From Oscillospiraceae bacterium (GTDB lineage Bacteria > Bacillota > Clostridia > Oscillospirales > Oscillospiraceae): 39,746 nt of DNA. The stretch spans positions 78,988 to 118,733 of the forward strand of contig JAGASJ010000004.1 of the NCBI GenBank assembly GCA_017621795.1, written 5' to 3'. Shown here one piece after another: positions 9,698 to 18,980 of this stretch. The first letter of the stretch is position 1; each line of letters opens with the position of its first letter. The notes under the pieces are model-generated. The model did no database searches and was not told where the DNA came from. It saw only the letters and a list, made by a program, of their open reading frames with translations. A program made the position numbers and the translations under genes.

Positions 9698-10602
9698 CAG
9701 TACTCCACCTCCGTTCCAAATCGCTTCATAACCTTACGGAAGATCACATACAGCGGCACAGTCAAGAGGGTAAAGATGATACCCAGTGCGGCGGCGTGGT
9801 TGTATTCATTCACATCGCCGGTGAGCACCACGCTGTACATCCAGTAGCTCAGGGTTTGGGTGCCGTATTTGCCTTGGGTCAGTACCAAAACCGAGCCGGT
9901 GGCACCAAACATTCCAATGATCTGAATGGACAGCATATTCACAAAGTTGGGCCATACCAGTGGCAGTACCACGGTGAAAAATTCTCTGCCGGGGGTGATG
10001 CCCTCCAATTTGCCGTACTCGATCAAATCTGTAGGAATACGTCCGACGATGCTGGTCCAGGTCAGCAGGTTTGCACCCACGCCCACCAAAACGTCGAAGA
10101 TCAAAACGTACAGAAGACCGCTTTGGGTCATCATGGAATAGGGATCGGAGGATCCGGTAAGCTTTTGGATCTGATGGAAAAACCAGCCGTCGGAGGCCAT
10201 AAAGTTCTCATACAGCAGTGCCATCATAATGCCGCCGATGGCGCCGGGTAAATACAGCGCCAGGCGGATAAACTTGTGTCCCAACACCTTGCGGAACAGC
10301 AAGTAGGAGAAAAACATACACAGCGGAATGAACAGTACATTCATCAGGAAAAATACCATTGTGTTTGCAAAGGCCAGCGGCATATCCACGCCGGTGGCCA
10401 TGGTGAGCGCATCCACGGCCCATCTGAAGTTATCCAGGCCCACCTCACCGGTCAACACATTGGTAAAGGTCATCACAAGACTGTTCCACTGCATTCCCGC
10501 CCAAAATACCAGCAAGTGCAGGATCGCAGGTACGCAAAAAGCAATGATAAACAGCTTTTCGCGGGGTGTATTTCTGGATTTACCTTTGCTCAGTCTTCTC
10601 AT
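9697..10602 (-). CDS. CUT1 sugar ABC transporter permease (MalF-like)
   Basis: A 301-residue permease with six likely transmembrane helices. The N-terminal KGKSRNTPREKLFIIAF leader before TM1 and the IPTDLIEYGKLEGITPGREF segment (EAA-type loop) are typical of MalF-type, first-position permeases. In this family such proteins pair with the MalG-type partner encoded next. The start overlaps the end of the 1664-residue surface protein gene by 23 bp, with GGAAGAGGG upstream of the ATG. The stop overlaps the next start by one base. Being directly behind a giant surface protein suggests that capture and import are co-produced. Confidence 0.93.
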   Translation of the reverse strand: MRRLSKGKSRNTPREKLFIIAFCVPAILHLLVFWAGMQWNSLVMTFTNVLTGEVGLDNFRWAVDALTMATGVDMPLAFANTMVFFLMNVLFIPLCMFFSYLLFRKVLGHKFIRLALYLPGAIGGIMMALLYENFMASDGWFFHQIQKLTGSSDPYSMMTQSGLLYVLIFDVLVGVGANLLTWTSIVGRIPTDLIEYGKLEGITPGREFFTVVLPLVWPNFVNMLSIQIIGMFGATGSVLVLTQGKYGTQTLSYWMYSVVLTGDVNEYNHAAALGIIFTLLTVPLYVIFRKVMKRFGTEVEY

Positions 10603-13600
10603 TTTTCTGTTCCCTCTTCCCTGTCTTCTTGCGAAGCAGTATCACTGCGCCGCCCAACAAGACCATTGCCCCGGCAATAACAGCGATCACGACGGGATCA
10701 AAACCGCTATCCGCTTTTTGTGCGCCGCCTTCCGCAATGGGAGCTTCCTCTGTAAATTTCTGCGTCTGCACTTCGATCCGCTTGTCCTCACGGATGCCGC
10801 TGAGGATCAGCGTATAGCTCAGCGTTGTTTTATCGTAGCTTGCCATGGGCAAAAATTCCACGCCGTTGACCAGCAGGCTTGTTAAGCGGTATCCGCCATC
10901 CACCTGAATTTGAACGGTCGCTGTGCCGCCTGCCAAAACAGATTCCTTGTCGGTCACGATTTTTACATGCTCAGCATCTTCTGCGGTGATGCCGTAGGTG
11001 CGGCTGTCCTCTTTCAGGGTGTAGCTAAAGGAAATATCCTGCAGCACATTTTCCAAGGTGACCACATAGCTGCCGTCTGCCGTCAGCTCAGGGGTTACTT
11101 CCTCGCCGTTTAACAGCAGCTTGTCTAAATCCTTGCCCTCATTGGGGAATACCGCAAGTGTTATGCGCTCCCCTTCCAAAAACAGGGGCTTATATACTGC
11201 TTTGGCATTTTCCTTTGCCGCCTCGTCGGAGGCATCGGTGACACTTCGCACCGCCAAGGTGGAAGCCACAATGAAATCATCACCGGTATCCGGGGTGCGC
11301 GTTACAATGTTCAGGGTGCTGCCGTGGCGCTGTGTGCTGTCAAACCAGGTGATCAGCTGCATATCCTCCACGGATGTACCCGCCTTGACGTACCAGCGGT
11401 CATACTTGTACACCCCGTCTTCGTAGCATTTTACAATGCCCACTTCCACAATGCTCCAGGAATCGGGCTTAAATACATCGGCCGTGCCGGTACTCAGCGC
11501 ACTGACGTGGAAGCCGTGGGAAATGGTGGCAAAACCCACCCAAAGCTCAATATGTGTGCCGGTCCTGGACCAAATATCCGAAGTGTCGGAGCCGTAGCCC
11601 AAACGCAGACCGCCACCGGTCTTGGGGATGTAGTAGGCAAAGCGGATCGCTCTGTTGAGTACCCCTTCCTGACCGTCTGCAAACAGGGTGCCGATTTGAT
11701 CCACACTGTAGGCGGGGATCACGATCTTGTCCTTTCCTGTAAGCTCGTACAGATCGTAAACTTCTGCCTCATCCACTGTCAGGTGGTGCACCTCAATTTC
11801 CACCGTCAGCTGATCGTCCTTGGAGGGCGCTTCCAGTTCATATTGGTACACCCCCTGCTTGGTGCTGATGGGAATAATGGGCTCCCCATTTAGCAGTACC
11901 TTCTGCAGTACCACCGAGGTCTGTGCATCCCTGCCTGCCAAAGTGACATCGATCAGGGACTTGTTGCCCGGTACAACATCGGTATTGGCCAGAATATACG
12001 GGCTGCTTTGCTGCTCCTGCCCGTTGACGATGTAGGTCACCGGCAGTGTAGCGTAGCCGTATAATGTGCTCAGCGTAACGGGATTTGTGGTATAGGCGCA
12101 CAGCAGGTTGCCCCGCAGCCGTCCCAAATTCTTATCCAGACAGGACAGCACTTCCTTGCCGTCGATCTTCACATAGATCTTCTTGCCTACGAGCTTTCTC
12201 TGACTGTTGAAGAAATCGGTGATGCCCATTTCCAGCTCATATTTTTCAGGCAGGAAGCCATCGTAGCTGCCCAGCACTTCATCGGCACTGTCTCTCATCA
12301 CAAAGGACGTGCCGCCGTTGGGTGCAAAATACAAGCTGATACGGTAGCCTGCCTGGTCAAACAGATCGGACTGCTTACACAGAGCCAAGATCAATTCCTG
12401 CAATGCACTGCGGTCTACCTTGGAGGTATCCACGTTTACCCGCAAAGCATAGTTCATATTATTGGTATCCGGAACGTTCCCAAGCACGTTGGTCCAAATC
12501 ACACCGCCGCCTGCATCGGTACGGTTGAGATTCATCGTGGCCCTTCCCAGCAGGTCGTAAAGATCGTAGACCTTTACATCGGTCTTGGGAATCGAGCCTG
12601 CACAGGTACCCAAAATTGCCGTTCCGTCACTGACGTAGGCGGCGATCACGGTGCCCATGGCACCTGCGGAGACATATTCTGTCGTGTCGTCAAAGTGCAT
12701 CAGCTCTGTGCCGTCTGCCTTGATGTAAATTCTTCTTGCGACCACTGCGCCGCCCTCGTCATACAGATTCACAACGCCGTATTCCAGCAGGAAGGAGCCG
12801 TTAAAGTCGAATTTCTGCTCCCCACCGTAGCAGGTCACCATATTGCTTCCGTCGGTGGTCGTATTTTTATAAATGTATACGGTATCGTTTGCATTGTTGG
12901 GGTCGGCACTCAGCTCGATCTGATAGCCAAACCCACCGCTTACAGGCCAGTGTCCCTTCAGACCCAGCCCGATGATCAGATTCTGCTGCGTGTTTTTCTG
13001 CAAGGTGACCTTTGTTTTCAGTGCCACGTTGCCCTTGCCGCTTTCATCCGCGTTGCCGATCAGCACGCCCCAGATCTTTTCACCGTTTGCGTCCTTGCTG
13101 TTTACTTCCAGCTTTTCCCGGAAGCTCAAATCATAAATGTCGTAAACCGTGGCACTGCCTGCCTGATAGTTTCTCACCGATGCCAGGGGCAGGTCGATGC
13201 CGCTGGCATAGACGTCTACTTTGACACCCAGCTGACTGTCGGGAAGGGCATCAACGGCATCATCATAGTGGAGGAGCTCCTGCCCGTCCTTCTTCACATA
13301 GATGCGTCTGCCTGCCGGTGTGTCCGGCGCACCCACTTCAAACAGGTCTACAACGCCAAATTCCAGCTCATACTCACCGTTCAGATCTACATCCATATCC
13401 TGAACATAGATCTGTGTGCCTGCACGGTGAATTTTCAGCACGTCCGCTTCATTTTCCCCGGCCTTGGTTACGATTTCCAACGTGTAACCGCTACTAAGCA
13501 GAACGGCAGAGGAAAGCTCCGTCAAGCCAATGCCCAGCATCACGGTTTGGGCTTCGTCCATCGTTACGGTGGACTTGAAGGCCATATTTCTTTTGTGGGC

Positions 13601-15574
13601 TTCTAAAATGTTGCCCAGGGTCGTACCCCAGTTATCCGGGTTCGATGTACGGCCAATAACCGTCAGGTGCTCCACGCCCTGCAGATCATACAGGTCATAC
13701 ACCTTCGCTTCGGCAGGCGTGTATTCAACAGGAGCCTTGGTGGTATCCATTTTCAGTCCCTGATAGTGGAAAACACCCACTCTTGTCCCCAGTGCATCAC
13801 CGGTCAGAAATGCGCCTGCAGTATCACCGAAATCATCGTAAGTAAAGGTTTCTACGCCGTCTACATTGACAAACAGCTGTTTGCCTACCAGGGTCTCTCC
13901 CTCCATAATGCTCCGATAGCCAAACTCCATCATCACTTCCGTCATTTCGATGGAGGAAGGCACGGTGGACGCACTCAGCGGGAAGCTATTCAGTGTGTGT
14001 CCGTTGCGGCGGAAGTCCAAATACTGAACACCGTCATATTCCTTGGTGACCAGTGCGTAGCCCTTGGGGTCTGTCAGATCCACATGCTCCAGCGCACCCA
14101 AAGAGAGGCGAACCGTATCAAAGTTGCCGCCCTGTACGCCGAGGGTGGTAAACACGGCCTTGACGGAGGCACTCTCTTTATGCTCGGGTGCGAAATGCCC
14201 CAGCGTCAGTGCCTTCCAGGAATCGATCTGATTACTCTTTTTGCCGGTCAGGTCCTCAATATCGTAGGCTTCTGCATCCACCACCGTTTGGGGAATAACC
14301 TCCTTGGTGGATTCCATCTCCACCTTCTTTGTGTAGTGGAAGATGGCCACCTTGGTGCCCAGGGTGTCACCGGTAAGGAAGCCGGTCATATCATCGTAGG
14401 TCTTTAAAACATTTTCGTCCTTTTTCAGGGTGATCCGCTTGCCGACCACGGTCTCCCCTTCCATAATGCTTTGGATGCCAAACTCCAATTCATAAGTGCC
14501 GATGGCACTTTCCTCTTCCCAGTAGGCAAGGTTTTCGCCGTTGCGGTAGAAGCCAAAGTAGGTCTTGCCGTCTGCGGGATCTACGAGGATCCTCAAGGCG
14601 TAGCCCTTAAAGTCTACTGCATTCTGGCTGTTTAGCATACCGATGGACAGGCGAATGCTGTCCGGTCCGTCAGTGCGCATTTCATGGGTGGTGACTTTCG
14701 CCTTTAAAACAATGTTTTCCTTGTCCTCAGCTTTGACATCGCCGATGACCGTATCGCTCCAGTTGTCCCCCACACCGGCGATGCCCAGGCTTCCTGCCTG
14801 TGCGCCGTAGAAGGTGTTGCTCTGCTTGCCGGTCAGGTCCCGAATGTCGTAGACCACCCCATCGGCCACCGTTTGAGGACTGACCTCCTTGGTGGATTCC
14901 ATCTCCACCTTCTTTGTGTAGTGGAAGATGGCCACCTTGGTGCCCAGGGTGTCGCCGGTAAGGAAGCCGGTCATATCATCGTAGGTCTTTAAAACATTTT
15001 CATCCTTTTTCAGGGTGATCCGTTTGCCGACCACGGTCTCCCCTTCCAAAATGCTTTGGATACCAAACTCAAAGTCGTATGTACCGATGGCGCTTTCCTC
15101 TTCCCAGTAGGCAAGGTTTTCGCCGTTGCGGTAGAAGCCAAAGTAGGTCTTGCCGTCTGCGGAATCTACGAGGATCCTCAAGGCGTAGCCCCGAAAATCT
15201 ACTGCATTCTGGCTGTTCAGCATACCGATGGACAGGCGAATGCTGTCCGGTCCGTCGGTACGCATTTCATCTACTGTAACCTTGGCCTTCAGGATAACAT
15301 TTTCCTTATCCTCGGCTTTAACGTTGCCGATGACCGTGTCGCTCCAGTTGTCCGCCACACCGGCGATGCCCAGGCTTCCTGCCTGTGCGCCGTAGAAGGT
15401 GTTGCTCTGCTTGCCGGTCAGGTCCCGAATATCGTATACTGTTTGCTCAGTGTATGTATATTCCGGCGCGGCAGAGGCAGTCCACTGCAGCCCATCGGTC
15501 ATAAAAGGCAGTAAGATTGCCAACGCCAGCACTACTGCCAGTGTTCGTTTCAATGCCCCATTTTTCACAATCAT
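10580..15574 (-). CDS. Giant repeat-containing surface protein with C-terminal membrane anchor
   Basis: 1664 residues: a signal peptide (LAVVLALAILLPFM, cleavage near ASAAPEYTY), then six tandem units of about 155-195 residues that each open with a V/A-YD-(I/L)-x-DL motif. Units 1 and 2 are almost identical (585-bp period in DNA). Units end in a GDTLGTKVAIFHY-like strand. After unit 6 comes a beta-rich spacer, then a divergent unit opening VYDLYELTGKDKI that is related to one in the 21731-29020 giant, then two small beta domains. A hydrophobic helix (VVIAVIAGAMVLLGGAVILL) and a basic tail close the protein. No LPXTG motif is seen, so it is probably a membrane-anchored rather than sortase-linked protein. 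I do not recognise the repeat; glycan binding is an inference from context. GGAGG lies four bases before the ATG. Confidence 0.9.
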   Translation of the reverse strand: MIVKNGALKRTLAVVLALAILLPFMTDGLQWTASAAPEYTYTEQTVYDIRDLTGKQSNTFYGAQAGSLGIAGVADNWSDTVIGNVKAEDKENVILKAKVTVDEMRTDGPDSIRLSIGMLNSQNAVDFRGYALRILVDSADGKTYFGFYRNGENLAYWEEESAIGTYDFEFGIQSILEGETVVGKRITLKKDENVLKTYDDMTGFLTGDTLGTKVAIFHYTKKVEMESTKEVSPQTVADGVVYDIRDLTGKQSNTFYGAQAGSLGIAGVGDNWSDTVIGDVKAEDKENIVLKAKVTTHEMRTDGPDSIRLSIGMLNSQNAVDFKGYALRILVDPADGKTYFGFYRNGENLAYWEEESAIGTYELEFGIQSIMEGETVVGKRITLKKDENVLKTYDDMTGFLTGDTLGTKVAIFHYTKKVEMESTKEVIPQTVVDAEAYDIEDLTGKKSNQIDSWKALTLGHFAPEHKESASVKAVFTTLGVQGGNFDTVRLSLGALEHVDLTDPKGYALVTKEYDGVQYLDFRRNGHTLNSFPLSASTVPSSIEMTEVMMEFGYRSIMEGETLVGKQLFVNVDGVETFTYDDFGDTAGAFLTGDALGTRVGVFHYQGLKMDTTKAPVEYTPAEAKVYDLYDLQGVEHLTVIGRTSNPDNWGTTLGNILEAHKRNMAFKSTVTMDEAQTVMLGIGLTELSSAVLLSSGYTLEIVTKAGENEADVLKIHRAGTQIYVQDMDVDLNGEYELEFGVVDLFEVGAPDTPAGRRIYVKKDGQELLHYDDAVDALPDSQLGVKVDVYASGIDLPLASVRNYQAGSATVYDIYDLSFREKLEVNSKDANGEKIWGVLIGNADESGKGNVALKTKVTLQKNTQQNLIIGLGLKGHWPVSGGFGYQIELSADPNNANDTVYIYKNTTTDGSNMVTCYGGEQKFDFNGSFLLEYGVVNLYDEGGAVVARRIYIKADGTELMHFDDTTEYVSAGAMGTVIAAYVSDGTAILGTCAGSIPKTDVKVYDLYDLLGRATMNLNRTDAGGGVIWTNVLGNVPDTNNMNYALRVNVDTSKVDRSALQELILALCKQSDLFDQAGYRISLYFAPNGGTSFVMRDSADEVLGSYDGFLPEKYELEMGITDFFNSQRKLVGKKIYVKIDGKEVLSCLDKNLGRLRGNLLCAYTTNPVTLSTLYGYATLPVTYIVNGQEQQSSPYILANTDVVPGNKSLIDVTLAGRDAQTSVVLQKVLLNGEPIIPISTKQGVYQYELEAPSKDDQLTVEIEVHHLTVDEAEVYDLYELTGKDKIVIPAYSVDQIGTLFADGQEGVLNRAIRFAYYIPKTGGGLRLGYGSDTSDIWSRTGTHIELWVGFATISHGFHVSALSTGTADVFKPDSWSIVEVGIVKCYEDGVYKYDRWYVKAGTSVEDMQLITWFDSTQRHGSTLNIVTRTPDTGDDFIVASTLAVRSVTDASDEAAKENAKAVYKPLFLEGERITLAVFPNEGKDLDKLLLNGEEVTPELTADGSYVVTLENVLQDISFSYTLKEDSRTYGITAEDAEHVKIVTDKESVLAGGTATVQIQVDGGYRLTSLLVNGVEFLPMASYDKTTLSYTLILSGIREDKRIEVQTQKFTEEAPIAEGGAQKADSGFDPVVIAVIAGAMVLLGGAVILLRKKTGKREQKNEKTEQR
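14270..14854 (-). repeat. Tandem 585-bp coding repeat, copy 2
   Basis: Second of two nearly identical 585-bp (195-codon) units in the 1664-residue protein gene, bounded by successive YDI codon starts at 14854 and 14269. Only scattered single-base differences from copy 1 are seen, which points to recent duplication or gene conversion. Confidence 0.85.
14855..15439 (-). repeat. Tandem 585-bp coding repeat, copy 1
   Basis: First of the two near-identical units (VYDI codons start at 15439). The third unit, which begins at 14269, is clearly diverged. Only this pair is therefore recent and likely to expand or contract by recombination. Confidence 0.85.
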
Positions 15575-15594
15575 TCTTCCTCCTGATTATCCCT

Positions 15595-16491
15595 TTACCC
15601 AACACTGTTTAAGCCTGCGGTATCCAACACATACCGCGTTCCATAAGTGTATATCTCTGCGGTAACTGCATCTTTCAGGGTTTGCGTTTTTTCCACCAGA
15701 CGGTCACCCTCGTATCTGTACTGCTCCGTAACATTGCCCTCGGGCATCACGTTGGTGATCTGTACGGCTCTACCCTGTTCGTCATAGATGAATTCGTAGG
15801 AAATGTCTTTCCCGTTGGTCTGCTGACCTGCCATCTGCACCACACGGCCATTTTCATCGTATGTGTAGTTGTAGCGGATGGTATCCTGGATCAGACTGCC
15901 GTCCGGGGCAAATTCCACCCGAGGACCGACTTGTACCGCGCCCTGTTCATCATAGGTGTATTTGAATGTGGAGACCTTGCCGTTTTCGTCCTGATAACGG
16001 GTGCAGTGACCGTTTTTGTTGTACTTGTAGGTGCAGACCGCCCGGGGCTCTTCCTCCCCTGCGGAAAACAGCCTCTTTTCTGTCAGACGCCCGTTCTCAT
16101 CGTAATGGTAGGTGAAATACACCGTCATGTCCGTATCTGTGTAGGTTTTCTGCAGAACGCCCTGTGCATCATAGTGGCAGTAGGTGGTTTCCTTACCCGT
16201 GGGCACGTCCTTTTGCACCTTGAGCAGCTGATTTTCCACCTTGGTGAAGCGTGCCAGCATCTCGCTGTTTCCCTCTGCGGTATACAGCTCATACAGCTTC
16301 TCTGCCGCCGCATAGTCTGTATATTGGGTTTTGACCCCGTTTTCTTCCACAGTAAAACTGTTTTGCGTCAGATAGCTTTGCAGATATTGATCCATTGCAT
16401 CGGTCTTCTGTTCTTTTGCGCCGCCGCAGGCACAAAGCGCACCTGCCATTACAACGCTCAAAAGCAAGCAAATCATTTTTTTGATGTTCAT
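15595..16491 (-). CDS. YD-repeat (RHS-like) lipoprotein
   Basis: A 298-residue lipoprotein. The signal peptide ends GALCACGG, with the lipid-bearing Cys likely at about residue 21 or 23. After an alpha-helical N-terminal part (about 25-95) it carries five or six degenerate YD repeats: YHYDENGRLTEK, YKYNKNGHCTRYQDENG, YTYDEQGAV, YTYDENGRVVQ and FIYDEQGRAVQ. YD repeats are known to form beta-strand shells that bind carbohydrate or enclose polypeptides in RHS and teneurin proteins. Here there is no toxin tip and the chain is short, so a binding or scaffold role at the cell surface is more likely than an RHS toxin. It sits 17 bp behind the GH78 gene and 20 bp before the giant protein gene, so it is part of the same operon. 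Confidence 0.8.
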   Translation of the reverse strand: MNIKKMICLLLSVVMAGALCACGGAKEQKTDAMDQYLQSYLTQNSFTVEENGVKTQYTDYAAAEKLYELYTAEGNSEMLARFTKVENQLLKVQKDVPTGKETTYCHYDAQGVLQKTYTDTDMTVYFTYHYDENGRLTEKRLFSAGEEEPRAVCTYKYNKNGHCTRYQDENGKVSTFKYTYDEQGAVQVGPRVEFAPDGSLIQDTIRYNYTYDENGRVVQMAGQQTNGKDISYEFIYDEQGRAVQITNVMPEGNVTEQYRYEGDRLVEKTQTLKDAVTAEIYTYGTRYVLDTAGLNSVG

Positions 16492-16508
16492 ATCACGTTC
16501 TTCCTTTC

Positions 16509-18710
16509 TTACTCCTGAGACAGTACCATTTCAAACGGTTTGCCGCCTTCTAAATTCCAAATATGCTCGTTATATCGGAAAATGCCTCGCGTATCCTTCG
16601 GAAGCTGTGCCGAGAGGTAGATTTTGCCATCCTCTTTACGCCAGCCTGTGGAAATTGTGCCGTTTTCCGTCTGTATATGGCCTTTTGCGTACTGCATCTG
16701 CTCTGCGATCTGCGGACAAATAACGATGTCACTGTAGCCTGCGGTTTGGGGCGCCTGCCCAATACCCAAAACAGAGGTAATGAGATGACGGGCACCTGCG
16801 CCGAACATGGGATGATCGTGGGATTCTTCACCGCCCCAGGTTTCCCAAAGGGTGGTAGCGCCCCGATCCTTCATATACAAAAAGCTTCCCTTTTCCCGAC
16901 TGTTTAAAAGCTGATAGGCCAAATCCGCCTGCCCGTTTTTATACAGCACTTCCAGTAAAATGTCCGTTCCAAGGAAGCCGGTGTCGAATCGGCCCAACTG
17001 CCGATAAAACGCCACCAAATTTTTTAGCGTCCGCTCATCCCCCAGCCCCAGGTGCAACGCGTAAGCATTCGCGCCCTGTATGTTTTGGAAGAAATTGCCG
17101 GTTGAACGGTCGTAATAGGCATTTACAAGTGCCTCCGTCAACGCCTTTTCCCGAAAGGTAAAGCCCGCTGTATCCTCTGCCCTTCCCAGCAGTACCGCGA
17201 TCTCCTGCAGGATCCGCAGGCATCGGATGTAGTAGTAGGTATTGACAAAGGGCGTAGGCAATACGGTCTTTTCTGCCGTGCACCAGTCCCCTAAGCACCA
17301 GCCGCCCGGTTCTTCGGAGGTGACGAGGTTTCCTTCCAGGCGGCTGTCTAAATAGCCGCACCACTTTTTCATCGGCTCATAGCACTTGTGGAGCATTTCC
17401 GTCTCGCCGTAGCGCAGATAGTACTGATAGGGCACCAGCACAATGGCACAGCCCCAGCCGCCCGGTCCGCCACCGCCGCCCATAAAGGGGGCAGTATGCT
17501 GCACGTGTCCGCCCACAACGTCCTGACAGTCTAAAATATCCCGGATCCATTTGCGGTAAAATGCCCGGCTTTCGATGGTCAGCATAGCCGCTTCCGCGCA
17601 AACCTGACCGTCACCGGTGTACCCCAGCCGTTCCCGATGGGGGCAATCGGAGGGAACGCCGCCGTGCATATTGTTGAGCTGTGTGCGAAGAAATGCATTG
17701 TACAGCCAATTCATTCCCTCTGCGTCACTGGAAAAAGCGGAATTTACAGGGGTGTTGCTGTGGATGACCTGTACTGCCGCACTTTCCACAGGACCGATGA
17801 TTTCAAAATAACGAAATGCGTGCCACACAAACATTGGCTCAAAGCTGCGGCGTGTTCCGTCACAAATAAACACGTCCTCCATGATCTGGCGGCTTCCGTT
17901 GGTGCAGATGTATTCACTGCCGGTGCTTTTAAAATCCAATTCCCCGTCTATGTAGTTCTCCGCGAAGCGCAGACGAATCTGTGTGCCCGCCGGCGCACAG
18001 GTGGTGATGCGCACATTGCCGCTGATGTTCTCGCCTGCATCGTAGATCTGCCGATTTCCATCCTGCTTCAAAAGCACCGGGGTAACGGTGGAGATCACCC
18101 GATCCGCAGGACAGGTCTGCAGGCTCAGCTCTGCCTGAGGGGCGCTCAGCAGGTGCACCGGCTTCCACTGAGGCGTCGCGCTGAGCTTCCGTGCATCGTG
18201 CACTTCACCGATAAACAGGTGACTGCTGACGATCTCACTGTCGCGCCAAAGCTCCGTTCCGTCGGAGTATACCTGATGCGTTCCGCTTTCATCACGGAAG
18301 GTCAGGCAAAAGGCGGTCTTCAGATCCTGCCCGTATTCCATATTGCCCTCGGCGACCCGCTGTGTCTGTCGGTAAAAGCCGTTTGCAAGCTGAATCTCAA
18401 TTTGATTTTCGCCTGTTTGGAGGGCGTGGCCGCAATCGTAACGCAGGAAATAAATGCGATGGGTAAAGGTATCAGAAATGGGATAAAGCAGATTTTTAAA
18501 ATCTCTTTTTTCGTAATCGCTTGCCGCGGGGACAAAGCGGTCGGCAGTGATTTCTTTGCCGTTTAGCTTGACTGCAAAGTAGCCAAGACCGGTAATCTCT
18601 ATACTGCCTTCCACCGGCTGCTGTGCCTGAAAGCGGTGCACAATGATGGGGCTTTCACAGCAATCGTCAGCCTTGATCCAGCGGACTTTTTCTTGCTCTA
18701 ACTGGTTCAT
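16509..18710 (-). CDS. GH78-type alpha-L-rhamnosidase
   Basis: About 733 residues. The core motif DCPHRERLGYTGDGQ and the following WIRDILDCQ and GGGGGPGGWGCAIV segments are characteristic of the GH78 (alpha/alpha)6 barrel. FRYFEIIGP and DAGENISGNVRI mark the beta domain before it. Catalytic Glu residues were not assigned. It is short for the family (often 900 or more) and has no signal peptide, so it should act on imported rhamnosides. The frame allows an ATG at 18716, but AGGAG lies only one base from it; the ATG at 18710 has seven-base spacing, so I chose that. It is the first gene of the ten-gene leftward operon. Some GH78-like proteins cleave other sugars, so rhamnose is probable rather than certain. 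Confidence 0.85.
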   Translation of the reverse strand: MNQLEQEKVRWIKADDCCESPIIVHRFQAQQPVEGSIEITGLGYFAVKLNGKEITADRFVPAASDYEKRDFKNLLYPISDTFTHRIYFLRYDCGHALQTGENQIEIQLANGFYRQTQRVAEGNMEYGQDLKTAFCLTFRDESGTHQVYSDGTELWRDSEIVSSHLFIGEVHDARKLSATPQWKPVHLLSAPQAELSLQTCPADRVISTVTPVLLKQDGNRQIYDAGENISGNVRITTCAPAGTQIRLRFAENYIDGELDFKSTGSEYICTNGSRQIMEDVFICDGTRRSFEPMFVWHAFRYFEIIGPVESAAVQVIHSNTPVNSAFSSDAEGMNWLYNAFLRTQLNNMHGGVPSDCPHRERLGYTGDGQVCAEAAMLTIESRAFYRKWIRDILDCQDVVGGHVQHTAPFMGGGGGPGGWGCAIVLVPYQYYLRYGETEMLHKCYEPMKKWCGYLDSRLEGNLVTSEEPGGWCLGDWCTAEKTVLPTPFVNTYYYIRCLRILQEIAVLLGRAEDTAGFTFREKALTEALVNAYYDRSTGNFFQNIQGANAYALHLGLGDERTLKNLVAFYRQLGRFDTGFLGTDILLEVLYKNGQADLAYQLLNSREKGSFLYMKDRGATTLWETWGGEESHDHPMFGAGARHLITSVLGIGQAPQTAGYSDIVICPQIAEQMQYAKGHIQTENGTISTGWRKEDGKIYLSAQLPKDTRGIFRYNEHIWNLEGGKPFEMVLSQE

Positions 18711-18759
18711 ACGCATTCTCCTGTCGGGCGCATCGTGAATGAAAAGTAAACGTGTTTAT

Positions 18760-18765
18760 ATTATA
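18760..18765 (-). promoter_or_regulatory. -10 element of the ten-gene operon promoter
   Basis: The minus strand reads a perfect TATAAT about 50 bp upstream of the GH78 start. The hexamer 17 bp further upstream (TTCCGT) is a poor -35 match, so an activator may be needed. No other good -10 was seen in the 270-bp divergent gap, and the short gaps downstream leave little room for internal promoters. Confidence 0.5.
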
Positions 18766-18917
18766 AACCCTCTTGCTCCAAAACGGAAGCATTATTCGGG
18801 ATTATGGTCGATGTTCAAAGAAAATAGTTGAAAAATTTAAAAAGTTGTGATACAGAATAAATACAGGTGTTTCGTTTTTCTCCGCCGCCAAACTGCGCCG
18901 AAGCCGTTTGAGCCGGA

Positions 18918-18946
18918 TTGACGGAATACCTTTCAGTTGTTATGAA
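18918..18946 (+). promoter_or_regulatory. Promoter of the ATPase/YesL cassette
   Basis: TTGACG (18918-18923), a 17-bp spacer, and TATGAA (18941-18946) lie 35 bp before the ATPase ATG, giving a short leader. The -35 hexamer equals that proposed for the AraC-family gene. Confidence 0.5.
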
Positions 18947-18980
18947 TTGATGGAATTTCGCCAAGAATTGGAGTTTACAA

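Noticed and set aside
10580..10740. Sortase anchor at the C-terminus of the 1664-residue protein
   Set aside because: The helix and basic tail look right, but no LPXTG-like motif precedes them; ADSGFD is not a credible variant.
18828..18856. TTGAAA-17-TACAGA as promoter of the ATPase cassette
   Set aside because: The -10 is poor, and a better match (TTGACG-17-TATGAA) lies closer to the start codon at 18918-18946.
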